Shown here: positions 1-8,523 of the stretch, piece by piece
Position numbering within the stretch: position 1 is the first letter of the stretch
How the letters are laid out: every line of letters begins with the position of its first letter
Assembly: GCA_016650125.1 (NCBI GenBank)
Contig: JAENWT010000003.1
Span: 62,001-126,000, forward strand
Reading direction: 5' to 3'
DNA: 64,000 nucleotides
Source: Thermoleophilia bacterium
GTDB taxonomy: Bacteria; Actinomycetota; Thermoleophilia; Solirubrobacterales; 70-9
Notes under the pieces: model-generated
What the model was told of the DNA's origin: nothing
Database searches by the model: none
What the model saw: only the letters and a program-made list of their open reading frames with translations
Translations under genes and position numbers: made by a program

Positions 1-302
1 CTGTTCTTCTCGGAAGCGCGCACGAAGTAATGGATGTCGTTGAAGTCGATCTGGTCGAGGTCGCCGCCCCACTGAGGGGTGGGCTTGGCCTCGAAGTTGT
101 CGTAGGCCTTGAGGCGGAACTCGCGCATCCATTCCGGCTCGTTCTTGTATTCGGAAATCGATTCGACGATTTCGCGGTTCAGTCCCTTGGGGGCCTTGTA
201 GGCGTAACCCTCTTCGGAGTCACTGAAGCCGAACTTCTCCTTGTAGTCGGAGTTGATTCCTTCGACTGCTTTTTTCTCGGCAATTGCTTGCATAGTCGCC
301 AT
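1..302 (-). CDS. sufB: Fe-S cluster assembly scaffold SufB, N-terminal part
   Basis: SufB forms the SufBC2D scaffold on which [Fe-S] clusters are built from SufS/SufU sulfur. Only the first 100 codons are present; the gene leaves the window at its left edge. The visible part reads like a SufB N-terminus: a [20 protein letters not shown] segment near residues 23-42, then [20 protein letters not shown] and a [18 protein letters not shown]-type stretch. The ATG at 302-300 is chosen because a GGAGG lies about 6 nt upstream. It begins 1 nt after the stop of the Rieske protein gene, so the two are co-transcribed. The catalytic core is outside the window. Confidence 0.93.
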   Translation of the reverse strand, partial: MATMQAIAEKKAVEGINSDYKEKFGFSDSEEGYAYKAPKGLNREIVESISEYKNEPEWMREFRLKAYDNFEAKPTPQWGGDLDQIDFNDIHYFVRASEKN

Positions 303-303
303 T

Positions 304-630
304 TCAAACCTCCAGGATGATGGTCTCGTCGGTGATTTCGACCGGAAAAGTGCGGACCGGCTGGAAAGCCGGCAAAGTCTTGGGCTTGCCGGTGCGCAGA
401 TCGAAGAGCGATCCGTGGCGCGGGCATTCCACCGTGCGTGCGGCGCAATCCCACTCGCCCTCGGCCAGGGGGCCGTCGTCGTGGGAGCAGCGGTCCTCGA
501 TCGCGAAGAACTCGCCTTCGCAGTTGAAAACGGCGATCGGCTCGCCTTCGTGCTCGACGATCTTCCGCTCGCCGGGGGCGAGTTCGGAGACCGGGCATAC
601 GGAAATTTTCATGTTCTCGTCAGTGGTCAT
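304..630 (-). CDS. Rieske [2Fe-2S] ferredoxin-like protein of the suf cluster
   Basis: This 108-residue protein is a single Rieske domain of the small ferredoxin type found with ring-hydroxylating dioxygenases and in many actinobacterial suf operons. Cluster ligands are visible as C48-x-H50 (RCSHDDG) and C69-x2-H72 (CPRHG). No signal peptide is present, so it should be cytoplasmic; electron transfer or cluster trafficking during Fe-S assembly is inferred from its place directly before sufB. The start is uncertain: an in-frame GTG lies at 648, ATG at 630 and another ATG at 612, none with a strong ribosome binding site. ATG 630 is used. Confidence 0.85.
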   Translation of the reverse strand: MTTDENMKISVCPVSELAPGERKIVEHEGEPIAVFNCEGEFFAIEDRCSHDDGPLAEGEWDCAARTVECPRHGSLFDLRTGKPKTLPAFQPVRTFPVEITDETIILEV

Positions 631-781
631 AGTTGTGAAACCCGCCACTTAAGCCTAGCTAGGGGGTCGGAATTAGAGTTTATCCACTCGCGCCGTCCGG
701 CAGCTTTGTTCAGGGCTACCTAATACGCAGAACGGCGTCAACCCGGCGGCAAACAGCCGGCCGCCCGAGCGCCGGGTGACA

Positions 782-808
782 TTGATTTACCCACTGAATC
801 AGTATAAA
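782..808 (+). promoter_or_regulatory. Possible promoter of the heme-copper reductase operon
   Basis: TTGATT (782-787) and TATAAA (803-808) are separated by 15 nt, slightly short for a sigma-70 promoter. They lie about 50 nt before the subunit II start, in the divergent gap facing the Rieske-sufB operon. This is an inference from spacing and base composition only. Confidence 0.35.
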
Positions 809-856
809 GTCAGACCAGGTGCCCTGGCGCTGGCAGTTTCGTCCAAAGAGGAGACC

Positions 857-1387
857 GTGGAGCTCAGTTTCGGTGGATTCCAGATCGTCGTGCTGATTGC
901 CTTTCTGGTGGTCACTGCTTCGCTGATCGCGATTTTTACCCTGGTCGCACTGCAGGCCAGGCGAAACGTCGAATTCGAGCTGGTGACGGACACCGGCTAT
1001 AGGTTGCGCCGGTACTGGCTTGTCTTCCTGGCTTTGCTTCTGGCCACCGGCGTAGTGCTGTCGCTTTTCTTCCTGCCGTACCCCGGTGCGGACGAGACCA
1101 ACGCGACCGTCCGGGTCAGCGGTGGGCTCTTTTATTGGTCGATGAATCCGGAGACGGTGCCGGCCGGCAGCAAAATCAACTTCGACGTTACCTCGGCCGA
1201 CGTTAATCACGGTTTCGGAATCTACGACCCCGATGGCGTTCTCATCGGCAGCGTCCAGGCGATGCCCGGCTACCACAACCAGCTCGACCTGAGCCTCGAC
1301 AAGGCCGGTACGTACGAGATTGCCTGTCTGGAGTTTTGTGGTTTCAAGCATCACGAGATGACTCGCGAATTCGAGGTGATCCCATGA
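857..1387 (+). CDS. Heme-copper reductase subunit II with CuA site
   Basis: This 176-residue subunit II accepts electrons from cytochrome c at a binuclear CuA centre and passes them to subunit I. Two transmembrane helices (about residues 8-33 and 53-72) precede an extracytoplasmic cupredoxin domain. The CuA ligands are complete: H118, then C157-x-E159-x-C161-x3-H165-x2-M168 (CLEFCGFKHHEM). The GTG at 857 is preferred over an upstream in-frame start at 776 because AGAGGAG sits 3 nt before it and it starts just ahead of the first helix. It shares a 4-nt ATGA overlap with subunit I. The partner subunit has an unusual active site, so a nitric oxide reductase role is possible. Confidence 0.9.
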   Translation: MELSFGGFQIVVLIAFLVVTASLIAIFTLVALQARRNVEFELVTDTGYRLRRYWLVFLALLLATGVVLSLFFLPYPGADETNATVRVSGGLFYWSMNPETVPAGSKINFDVTSADVNHGFGIYDPDGVLIGSVQAMPGYHNQLDLSLDKAGTYEIACLEFCGFKHHEMTREFEVIP

Positions 1388-3423
1388 GCGAGCTGGTCGC
1401 CGAGCCGCCGGCCGGGCAGGTCCTCCACCCCCTGGGCGAAGAGTTGAGTCCCGAGACCGAGGGCCACCAGCGTACCGTGGGCTGGCTCTTCGGCGGAACC
1501 GGTCTGGCCCTGTTCACCCTGATGGCCGTGATCGGGGTGGTGATGCGTTTCGCCCAGGCGGATTCCGTCGGGATCTCGCCCGAGTGGTTCTACCGCCTCA
1601 TGACATTGCACGCGGCGGGGATGCTCGCCGGTGCCCTGCTTTCCATGATGGGCGGGCTCTGGTTCGTGGTCAGGTCGGTCGTTCCCGCGCTCGACTTCAA
1701 GCGGGCTCTGGTGAGCTGGGGAACGATCGTGGGTGGCGTCGTGCTGGTACTCATCGCGGTCCTGATCGGGGGGTTCGCGGCCGGATGGACCTTCCTTTTC
1801 CCGCTTCCGTTCGACTCATCCGGGCAGTGGTCGACCTGGGCGGCGGTCACCTTCATCGTCGGCATGGGACTGGTCGGCGTCGGGTTCACGATCTACTGCA
1901 TCGATGTGCTGAAGTCGACGACCCAGACCTACGGAGGTCTGAGCGGATCACTCGGCCTGAAGTGGCTGCGCGGCAAGGAATCGACGGGTCCGCCGCCGCA
2001 GGTGGTCGCCGCGACCGCCGTGAGCATCCAGGGGATCATCTGTGGTGCGGTCGGCATGACCATCGTGCTTGCCCTGCTCGATCACACGATCGACGGCCAG
2101 GTTACGCTGGATGCCCTCTGGGCCAAGAACCTGACCTACTTCTTCGGCCATACCATCGCCAACCTGATCATCTATCTCGCGGCGGGCATGATCTACGTGC
2201 TTGTACCGCTCTACGCCGGCCGTCAGTGGAAGCTCTCGAAGCCCCTGGTGATCGGCTGGATGGCGACGATCGTTTTTGTGATGACCGCGTATTCGCATCA
2301 CCTGTACATGGATTTCGTCCAGCCCGGCGCGCCGCAGATGATCTCGCTGGTCGCTTCATCGGCCGCAGCCATTCCGGTCGCGGTGGTGACGATCTACACG
2401 GGCATGATGCTGGTCTGGGGTTCCCGGTACCGGTGGACCCTGACTTCGGTCCTGCTCTATCTCGGATTTGCCGGCTGGGCAATCGGTGGTTCGGGCGCGG
2501 TGATCGATTCGCTGGTCCCGATCAATTTCCGCTTTCACAACACGCTCTGGGTTCCAGCGCACTTCCACAATTACCTCATGATGGGCGTCGGTCTCTGGAT
2601 GATGGCGCTGGTCTCCTACCTGCTGGAGCGTTCCGCCGGACGAACGGCGAGCCGGAGGGCGACGATCTGGGCTCCGGTGCTGATGGTGCTCGGCGGGTAC
2701 GGCTTCATCTTCAGCTGGTACGTGTCCGGAGCCCTGGGAATCCCCCGGCGCTGGGCCGTTCATCCGGCCGGTACCGAGGAATACAGTCTGGTGGCTTCGG
2801 TCTTCGCCGTGGTGTTCCTGGTTGGGTTTTTCATCATGCTGGCCGAGTTCGTATCGCTCGGGCGGGATGCCCGGCGTCGGCGTAAAGACGCCCTACCGCC
2901 GTCGGCGGCACCGGTGATCGCGGGTGGCTCCGCCGAGGCCGACCTGGCGCTCGGCCGGGGCGCCGAACCGCTGATCAAGACCAGTTTCGGCCTGGCTACG
3001 GTGGTCGGGATGGCTGTGGTGGCATCGTTCGTATTCCTCCCTCCGATCTCCGACGCCTCGACGGTCACGGTCGGTTATCACCATCTGGCCCATGCAGTGC
3101 AGTTTTTCGTCGGAGCGATGTTCGGAGCGGCCATCGGCTCCGCCCCGATGGTCCTCAGGCGCATCGCGCCGCGCTTCACCAATCTCGGCATCCTCGTCGT
3201 CATCCTGATGCCGGCCGCGATGCTGCTCGTCATGATCCCTGCGATCTACTCGGATATCGAAACGAACGATTTACTGCATGCCTCCTATCACGGGGTCGTC
3301 CTGATGCTCGGCTTGGTGATGGGGCTGGCTGCGACGGCACTCGGCCGGGTGGCTGGCTGGACCGTTCTGGCTTCTTCGGTCGGGATGGCACTCATGTTTT
3401 CGGCGGGAGTAACGGGAGGATGA
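1384..3423 (+). CDS. Heme-copper reductase subunit I, active-site tyrosine absent (possible NO reductase)
   Basis: The 679-residue polytopic membrane protein belongs to the heme-copper oxidase superfamily, closest by eye to the ba3/B type, with extra C-terminal helices. Metal ligands can be placed: H76 (low-spin heme), H256 (FFGH, CuB), H305-H306 (YSHH, CuB), H393 and H395 (VPAHFHNYL, hemes). In oxygen reductases of this kind the helix VI motif is GHPxVY, with a Tyr four residues after the first His cross-linked to it; here it reads GHTIAN, with N260 in that place. Loss of this Tyr is typical of nitric oxide reductases derived from oxygen reductases. The operon of CuA subunit, catalytic subunit and cytochrome c fits either enzyme. 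NO reduction is inference. Confidence 0.87.
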   Translation: MSELVAEPPAGQVLHPLGEELSPETEGHQRTVGWLFGGTGLALFTLMAVIGVVMRFAQADSVGISPEWFYRLMTLHAAGMLAGALLSMMGGLWFVVRSVVPALDFKRALVSWGTIVGGVVLVLIAVLIGGFAAGWTFLFPLPFDSSGQWSTWAAVTFIVGMGLVGVGFTIYCIDVLKSTTQTYGGLSGSLGLKWLRGKESTGPPPQVVAATAVSIQGIICGAVGMTIVLALLDHTIDGQVTLDALWAKNLTYFFGHTIANLIIYLAAGMIYVLVPLYAGRQWKLSKPLVIGWMATIVFVMTAYSHHLYMDFVQPGAPQMISLVASSAAAIPVAVVTIYTGMMLVWGSRYRWTLTSVLLYLGFAGWAIGGSGAVIDSLVPINFRFHNTLWVPAHFHNYLMMGVGLWMMALVSYLLERSAGRTASRRATIWAPVLMVLGGYGFIFSWYVSGALGIPRRWAVHPAGTEEYSLVASVFAVVFLVGFFIMLAEFVSLGRDARRRRKDALPPSAAPVIAGGSAEADLALGRGAEPLIKTSFGLATVVGMAVVASFVFLPPISDASTVTVGYHHLAHAVQFFVGAMFGAAIGSAPMVLRRIAPRFTNLGILVVILMPAAMLLVMIPAIYSDIETNDLLHASYHGVVLMLGLVMGLAATALGRVAGWTVLASSVGMALMFSAGVTGG

Positions 3424-3426
3424 TCG

Positions 3427-3888
3427 ATGGACGAAGAGCAGAAGACAGATAAGAAAGAAACCGACGACGGCGGCAACGGCGGCAGCCGGACCTTGCAGGC
3501 CTGGCTGGCCGGCATCGGTGTCGGTTGCCTGGTGGCGGCGGCGATGATCGCGGCCTACGAGATCGGGACCAACAACCCGAGCAATCCGGGCGGAGGACAG
3601 AGTTCCGGACCGGTCACCGAGAAGCCTCCCGCCAAACCGGCCGCTGCCGGACCGGGGCTCGATCTCTTCGTCGCGAACTGCGGCAGCTGTCATACGCTCG
3701 CCGAAGCGGACACCGCCGGTGCGGTCGGGCCCAACCTCGACGACCTCCAGCCTGACGCGGCTCTCGTCACGTCGGCCATCGAGAACGGTGGGGCCGGCTC
3801 CGGCGTGATGCCGTCCAACATCGTGTCCGGCGAAGAGACCCAGCAGATTTCCGACTACGTCGCCGATTCCGTCGGGTCCTCGAAGTAG
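3427..3888 (+). CDS. Membrane-anchored monoheme c-type cytochrome
   Basis: The 153-residue protein has a charged N-terminus, one transmembrane anchor (about 24-46), a Pro/Gly-rich linker and a C-terminal class I cytochrome c domain. Heme attachment is C85-G-S-C88-H89, and M128 in GVMP is the likely sixth ligand. It starts 3 nt after the stop of subunit I, with GGAGG just upstream, so it is in the same operon. It most likely delivers electrons to the CuA site of subunit II on the outer face of the membrane. Confidence 0.9.
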   Translation: MDEEQKTDKKETDDGGNGGSRTLQAWLAGIGVGCLVAAAMIAAYEIGTNNPSNPGGGQSSGPVTEKPPAKPAAAGPGLDLFVANCGSCHTLAEADTAGAVGPNLDDLQPDAALVTSAIENGGAGSGVMPSNIVSGEETQQISDYVADSVGSSK

Positions 3889-3903
3889 GTCCGGTTCGTC
3901 ACC

Positions 3904-4599
3904 GTGGCATACGTGAAAATGGGAGCGGTCTCATCGAGGACAGCCATGTTGGCCGTCCTGGTTCTGCTGCTCCTGCCGGCCGCTTCGGTTCAGGCGCACA
4001 AAGCCTCTTCCCACGACTTCGAATCGATCCCCGAATCGATTGTGCCCCCGGCACTCGGTGCGGGGATCAAGTTCGAGATGATCGACAAGGATTCCCGGAT
4101 CCGCCTGCGGAACGACAGCGGCCGGGAGCTGGTCGTTAAAGGCTACGACGGCGAACCCTACGCCCGGCTGGATCCGGATGGCGCCGTCTACCTGAACTCA
4201 CGCTCGCCGGCCTTCTACCTGAACCGGGACCGCTACGCCCGCACCCCGGTCGATCCGTCAGCGGATCCGTCAGCGCCCCCGAAGTGGGTCCGTCAAGCGG
4301 TTGAGGGTGAGTTAACCTGGTTCGACAAGCGCAGTCATCTGCTGAAAACCGGCGTCCTGCCCGGCATCGAGAACACCGCGGCGCCGCAGGCCGTACGGGA
4401 TTACAGCATCCCTCTGGAGGTCGACGGGCAGCCGGCTGAACTCAAGGGAACTCTCTACTGGTCCGGCAGGAGTGAGTTTCCGATGGGCATCGTCGCCGGC
4501 CTGCTGGTCGCCACATTCATCTGCGCCATGCTCGGGGTTTTCGCCATCGAGGCGGTCCGCCGGACCCCCGAAGAATCGCCCGGGTCTCGCGGGACATGA
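3904..4599 (+). CDS. Secreted/anchored protein of the reductase operon, function unknown
   Basis: The 231-residue product has an N-terminal signal sequence (hydrophobic about 14-30, ending AASVQA), an extracytoplasmic beta-rich domain and a C-terminal transmembrane helix (about 196-216) with a short basic tail. A WFDKRSH motif near residue 139 recalls actinobacterial proteins found near copper or cytochrome oxidase genes (from memory). No catalytic motif is recognised. It lies 15 nt after the cytochrome c gene and is probably co-transcribed, so a role in assembly or copper handling is possible. Start choice among GTG 3904, GTG 3913 and ATG 3919 is uncertain because none has a clear ribosome binding site. 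Confidence 0.75.
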   Translation: MAYVKMGAVSSRTAMLAVLVLLLLPAASVQAHKASSHDFESIPESIVPPALGAGIKFEMIDKDSRIRLRNDSGRELVVKGYDGEPYARLDPDGAVYLNSRSPAFYLNRDRYARTPVDPSADPSAPPKWVRQAVEGELTWFDKRSHLLKTGVLPGIENTAAPQAVRDYSIPLEVDGQPAELKGTLYWSGRSEFPMGIVAGLLVATFICAMLGVFAIEAVRRTPEESPGSRGT

Positions 4600-4624
4600 A
4601 TTTCTCAGGCCGGGTTCTCCGCGA

Positions 4625-5050
4625 CTAGATGTCGTCGCTGAGGGACGGGTCGCCGACGGTTCCTTCGTCGTCCCAGTCGGCGGTCTTGCCGAGTCCGGCA
4701 CCCTTGACCACTTTGAGGCCGAGTAACGCGCACTTCATCCGGGTGGCGGAAATGTCGATGCCGAGCAGGTCGAGCACGAATTCCTTGGGCAGCGTGATCA
4801 GCTCGTCGCGGGTCTTTCCGGCCAGCTCATCGGTGAGCATCGAGGTGGCCGCGGTCGAGATCGCGCAACCCTTGCCGTCGAACTTGACTTCGGCGACCTT
4901 GCCCTCGTCATCGAGCTTGATCGTCACGTGCTGCTCGTCGCCGCAGAACGGATTGGTGTCCTCGAATTCCAGATCGGGATCGTCAATGACGCCAAAATTC
5001 TGCGGCCGTTTGTAGTGCTCGAGGATCTGTTCGCGGTAAAGCTCTTCCAT
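4625..5050 (-). CDS. sufU: Fe-S assembly sulfurtransferase SufU
   Basis: SufU is the Zn-dependent partner that takes persulfide sulfur from the cysteine desulfurase SufS and delivers it to the scaffold. The 141-residue protein has the U-type ligands C36 with D38 (NPFCGDE), C62 (GKGCAIS) and C107 (MKCALL). The ATG at 5050 starts the canonical MEELYREQILEHY N-terminus; a longer in-frame start at 5143 would enter the divergent rpiA region. It is separated from sufS by rpiA and the toxin-antitoxin locus, and it converges with the reductase operon. Confidence 0.93.
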   Translation of the reverse strand: MEELYREQILEHYKRPQNFGVIDDPDLEFEDTNPFCGDEQHVTIKLDDEGKVAEVKFDGKGCAISTAATSMLTDELAGKTRDELITLPKEFVLDLLGIDISATRMKCALLGLKVVKGAGLGKTADWDDEGTVGDPSLSDDI

Positions 5051-5090
5051 GCAAATGAGCGTAGCTGAACGGATTTCCGGGCAACTTGCC

Positions 5091-5789
5091 ATGCTTGAAC
5101 CGATGATTCCCTTCGAGACCTTCGACCGCGACTCGATCTCCAACTACGAAGCCAAGCTGGCGGTTGCCCGGAGTCTGGCGGCGACCGCTGAATGTGGCCA
5201 GGTGATCGGGGCCGGCTCCGGCAGCACGTCCTTCCTCGCGATCCACGCGATTGCCGAGCGCGCGAGGGCCGGCGAGCTCGACGACATGACCCTGATCCCC
5301 ACCTCGATCGAGGTCCAGCTGACGATCGCCAACCTCGGCCTGCGAGTCGGCGACCTCGCCGCCGACACGCCCCAGTGGCTCTTCGATGGTGCCGACGAGG
5401 TCGACCCCGATGGAAGCCTCATCAAGGGGAGAGGCGGGGCACTCTTCCGCGAGAAGATGCTCTTCCGGGCCACGACTGACCGCCGCGTGATCGTCGACGA
5501 TTCGAAGAGAGTCGAAAAGCTCGGCTCGAAGTTCGCAATTCCGGTCGAAGTAGTGCCGCTGGCGTTGCCGGTGGTCCTGCCCGAGCTCGAGAAGCTCGGT
5601 CCCTCGGATTTCGAGATCCGCAAGGCAACGGGTAAGGACGGGCCGGTGATCACCGAACTCGGAAACGTGATCGTCGATTGCCGTTTCGACGGAATCGCCT
5701 CTGACCTCGAGGTTAGGATCAAACAGATCACAGGAGTGATCGAGTCCGGACTGTTCCAGGGCTACGAATCCACGTTGATTGGAGCTTGA
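5091..5789 (+). CDS. rpiA: Ribose-5-phosphate isomerase A
   Basis: RpiA interconverts ribose 5-phosphate and ribulose 5-phosphate in the pentose phosphate pathway. Family motifs are visible: GAGSGSTS (phosphate-binding loop), DGADEVDPDG with the catalytic Asp/Glu, and KGRGGALFREK with the catalytic Lys region. With ATG 5091 the product is 232 residues, normal for the family; ATG 5103 is an alternative and neither has a strong ribosome binding site. It is transcribed away from sufU across a short gap and sits alone inside the dispersed suf genes, with no functional link to them apparent. Confidence 0.93.
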   Translation: MLEPMIPFETFDRDSISNYEAKLAVARSLAATAECGQVIGAGSGSTSFLAIHAIAERARAGELDDMTLIPTSIEVQLTIANLGLRVGDLAADTPQWLFDGADEVDPDGSLIKGRGGALFREKMLFRATTDRRVIVDDSKRVEKLGSKFAIPVEVVPLALPVVLPELEKLGPSDFEIRKATGKDGPVITELGNVIVDCRFDGIASDLEVRIKQITGVIESGLFQGYESTLIGA

Positions 5790-5794
5790 TCCAG

Positions 5795-6154
5795 ATGAAG
5801 CGAGTGCGGTGGTGCATGGTTGCCTTTGTTACTGCGGCAGTGGTCGCTTCGAGCCCGACCGCGGCGTCAGCGGCCGCCCATAAGTGCGGCAAGACGAGCG
5901 GCAACCGGGTCTATTCTCTGAATACGAACTGCAACAGGGCGATGTCCGCCACCCACGGGCTGCCGAACAAGTGGACCGCCTCGAGCGCGCAGGTCAAGAT
6001 CGGCGGTCGGCTCACGAGCGTCGTGGTCCTGTACCCGCTCGCCAAGACGTCCGGCGTATTCCGAGCGATCAAACGCCCGGCAGCATCAGTGCGAAAACTG
6101 TTCAAGCGCCGAAAGCTCCACGGTACGCCAGTGGTCTGGTACGCCCTCGGCTAG
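5795..6154 (+). CDS. Small secreted protein of unknown function
   Basis: The predicted 119-residue product has a clear signal peptide (basic MKRVRW, hydrophobic core, cleavage likely after ASA/AAA near residue 27). A small basic domain with two cysteines (KCGKTS and NTNCNRA) follows; they could form a disulfide outside the cell. No known family was recognised. The ATG at 5795 has GGAG 10 nt upstream and overlaps the end region of rpiA, so the two may be co-transcribed. Confidence 0.6.
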   Translation: MKRVRWCMVAFVTAAVVASSPTAASAAAHKCGKTSGNRVYSLNTNCNRAMSATHGLPNKWTASSAQVKIGGRLTSVVVLYPLAKTSGVFRAIKRPAASVRKLFKRRKLHGTPVVWYALG

Positions 6155-6189
6155 AGCCAGGGACGAGTCGGGACTGCGAGTGCTGGAGA

Positions 6190-6603
6190 TCAGATTCCTG
6201 GACTCATGGTTCGCAGGCCTGCCAGCCGGGCCACCGCCGCTTGGCGTTCGTCGTAAGTGACAAAGGCTTCAACCGGGCTGAGGTCAATGGCAGATGCCAC
6301 GTGTACCGCGTCCAGAGTCCGAAGAGCAGGCTCGGTAATTGCTCCGGCGCCCGCAAGGATATGGCGGTCCACCACCCGTAGTGCGACGGTCTCGATCACC
6401 TCGCCAGCTCGTTCCATCAGGTGGTCGAGTGGCAATGCGGGATCGATTGAAGCGGCCCGATGAACCGCCCTGGGGACTTCAGCGAGAACCAGCTCACTGC
6501 TGACCAGGTCAGCCCCGGAAAGATACGCACGCAATACATCCGACCCGGCTTCTTGGCGGACGAGTTTTAACAAGGCCGATGAGTCTGCGTAGAACATCGA
6601 CAT
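6190..6603 (-). CDS. VapC-type PIN-domain toxin
   Basis: The 137-residue protein has PIN nuclease features: FYADSSALLKL with the first acidic residue, an ELVLAEV segment with the second, LDAVHVASA with the third and a late TYDERQAA. PIN toxins cleave RNA in a Mg-dependent way. It starts 3 nt after the stop of an antitoxin-like gene, the standard toxin-antitoxin order. RNA target and activity cannot be judged from sequence. Confidence 0.88.
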   Translation of the reverse strand: MSMFYADSSALLKLVRQEAGSDVLRAYLSGADLVSSELVLAEVPRAVHRAASIDPALPLDHLMERAGEVIETVALRVVDRHILAGAGAITEPALRTLDAVHVASAIDLSPVEAFVTYDERQAAVARLAGLRTMSPGI

Positions 6604-6606
6604 GAT

Positions 6607-6885
6607 TCAGCGCTCGCCGCGCACCTCGTCGAGCGCTTTACTCAGCGAATCCGGGTCTCCGGTCATTTCGATCGGGTCTGGAAGACGCCACCGGGTTGGT
6701 GGCGAAACTTTTCCTTCGGCAATCAGTCGGTCGAGTTCGGGCCCCGTAGACGGGGCAGGTCCCAGCTCGGCCACCGGCCGGTTCCGGTCCGTCACCACGA
6801 GTCGCTCACCTTTTCCCACTCGCCTCAGATAGACGCTCAAGTTTTGCCGAAGCTCCGCAACGCCAACTGTTTCGCTCATGTACAT
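6607..6885 (-). CDS. Phd/VapB-type antitoxin
   Basis: The 92-residue product begins with a Phd/YefM-like DNA-binding segment (VGVAELRQNLSVYLRRV, then a GERLVVTDRNRPVAEL strand). A less conserved, acidic C-terminus should bind the toxin. ATG 6885 is used and ATG 6879 is equally possible; neither has a clear ribosome binding site, which is common for autoregulated antitoxins. It is the upstream gene of the pair with the PIN toxin. Confidence 0.85.
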   Translation of the reverse strand: MYMSETVGVAELRQNLSVYLRRVGKGERLVVTDRNRPVAELGPAPSTGPELDRLIAEGKVSPPTRWRLPDPIEMTGDPDSLSKALDEVRGER

Positions 6886-6902
6886 GAATGTAGCACTTAG
6901 CT

Positions 6903-7205
6903 TCACGGCCGCGCCAATCTTGCCGCTTCCTTCAGATCGGTCATGACCCGATCCACCACTGCCCCCATCAGCGCGATTGCAGCTCGGCATTGGCTCTCAC
7001 CGGCAGCCTCGATCGCCGGCTGAGCACTCCCGGCCATCATCTCGAACAAGACCTTTGCCGGATCTTCCCCGGGAAAAGAGTCTTTCGGCAGGTCTTCCAG
7101 GATGGAATCGACGATGCTGTCCAAGGTCATGGCAGAACGGAAAATCTCCAGGATCAGGGCCTGCCCCATGGATAGTTCATCTGGATCGGTTCTCGCGTGA
7201 GCCAC
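6903..7205 (-). CDS. Small helical protein, function unknown
   Basis: The 100-residue GTG-started frame encodes a soluble, mostly helical, acidic protein with no recognised family. It lies 17 nt upstream of the antitoxin start on the same strand and may be part of the same inserted segment. There is no strong ribosome binding site, so the start could be a later Met (MGQALIL, near residue 13). Amino acid composition is typical of a real small protein rather than a shadow frame. Confidence 0.5.
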   Translation of the reverse strand: MAHARTDPDELSMGQALILEIFRSAMTLDSIVDSILEDLPKDSFPGEDPAKVLFEMMAGSAQPAIEAAGESQCRAAIALMGAVVDRVMTDLKEAARLARP

Positions 7206-7263
7206 GGAGGTATAAGGCCCGGCAAGGCGATAGTCGCCCCCGCCCTGGCGAAGGTTTTGTGAC

Positions 7264-8523
7264 TTAGAGCCCGAAGATGCGGCGGGCGTCGAGGAGCGCT
7301 TCGATCAGGCGGTCGGTCTCTTCGTTCGTGTTGTAAACCGCATAACTCGCCCGGGTCGTGGCCGGGACTTCGAGGCGCTTCATCAGGATCTGGGCGCAGT
7401 GGTGGCCGGCTCGCACCGCCACTCCGTGGCGGTCGAGGATCTCGGAGACGTCGTGGGGGTGGATCCCTTCGAGGTCGAAGGAGATGATCGCTTCGCGGTC
7501 TTCGGTGCCTTCCGGCCCGAACAGCTTCAATCCCGGCACTTCCTGGAGGCGGGGGAGGGCGTAGGCGGTGAGTTCACGCTCGTGGTTGGCGATCGCGTCG
7601 AGTCCGACGCCCTGGATCCATTCGACCGCGGCTCCGAGCCCTGCGGCTTCGGCGATCGGCGGGGTGCCGGCCTCGAACTTGGCCGGGACCGAGGCCCAGG
7701 TGATCTTGTCCTTGGCGACCTTGCTGATCATCGAACCGCCGCCCTCGAAGGGCTCGAGTTCCTCCAGCAGCTCGCGGCGTCCGTAGAGGACGCCGATCCC
7801 GGTCGGGCCGTAGAACTTGTGGCCGGTGAAGCCGTAGAAGTCGGCGCCGATGGCCTTCATGTCGAGTTCCATCCTCGGCGCGGCCTGGGCGCCGTCAATC
7901 AGCGTCAGCGCGCCGGCGGCTTTCGCCCTGGCGACCAGTTCGGCCACCGGGTTGGTCGTGCCGAGCACGTTCGAGACGTGGGTGAAAGCGAACACTTTCG
8001 GCTCGCGCGCCAGTCCGGCTTCGAGCCCCTCCTGGTCGAGGCGGCCGTCGTCGTCGATGCCGACCCAGTCGAGCTCGGCTCCGGTCCGTTCGGCGATCAG
8101 GTACCAGGGCACGATGTTCGAGTGGTGCTCCATCTCGGTCAGCAGGATCCGGTCGCCGGGACCGAGGTTGGCCTGGCCCCAGGCCTGCGCGACGAGGTTG
8201 ATCGCGCCGGTCACGTTGCGGGTGAAGATGACCTCGCGGGTGTTGGCGCCGATGTGGGCCGCGACCGAGGCGCGGGCGCCTTCATAGATGTTGGTCGCTT
8301 CTTCCGAGAGGGTGTGGACGCCGCGGTGGACGTTGGCGTTGTGCTCGCGGTAATAGTTGTCGATCGCCTCGATTACGAAGGCCGGCTTCTGGACCGTGGC
8401 GCCGTTGTCGAGGTACGAGAGGGGCTTGCCTTTGACCTCGCGGCCGAGGATCGGGAATTCTGCGCGGATCGACGTAAGTGTCCTGGGGAGGGCTGTCCCG
8501 GGTGTCGCGGGCGCGGTACTCAT
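7264..8523 (-). CDS. sufS: Cysteine desulfurase SufS
   Basis: SufS is the PLP-dependent class V aminotransferase-fold enzyme that turns cysteine into alanine and an enzyme-bound persulfide for Fe-S assembly. The 419-residue product shows the PLP lysine in TGHKFYGP, the persulfide cysteine in RAGHHCAQ, and TEMEHHSNIVPW and DGAQAAPRM around the cofactor. The ATG at 8523 overlaps the stop of sufC (ATGA), giving translational coupling; an upstream in-frame start at 8556 would lie inside sufC. Partner SufU is encoded about 2.2 kb downstream. Confidence 0.95.
   Translation of the reverse strand: MSTAPATPGTALPRTLTSIRAEFPILGREVKGKPLSYLDNGATVQKPAFVIEAIDNYYREHNANVHRGVHTLSEEATNIYEGARASVAAHIGANTREVIFTRNVTGAINLVAQAWGQANLGPGDRILLTEMEHHSNIVPWYLIAERTGAELDWVGIDDDGRLDQEGLEAGLAREPKVFAFTHVSNVLGTTNPVAELVARAKAAGALTLIDGAQAAPRMELDMKAIGADFYGFTGHKFYGPTGIGVLYGRRELLEELEPFEGGGSMISKVAKDKITWASVPAKFEAGTPPIAEAAGLGAAVEWIQGVGLDAIANHERELTAYALPRLQEVPGLKLFGPEGTEDREAIISFDLEGIHPHDVSEILDRHGVAVRAGHHCAQILMKRLEVPATTRASYAVYNTNEETDRLIEALLDARRIFGL

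Noticed and set aside
654-663. CCTAGCTAGG palindrome upstream of the Rieske-sufB genes as regulator site
   Set aside because: Ten bases only, no second occurrence near other suf genes, and no match to Rrf2 site form.
857-3423. Plain aa3-type cytochrome c oxidase assignment
   Set aside because: The helix VI tyrosine motif is missing and the subunit II is short and B-type-like, so a simple oxidase label would hide the main feature.
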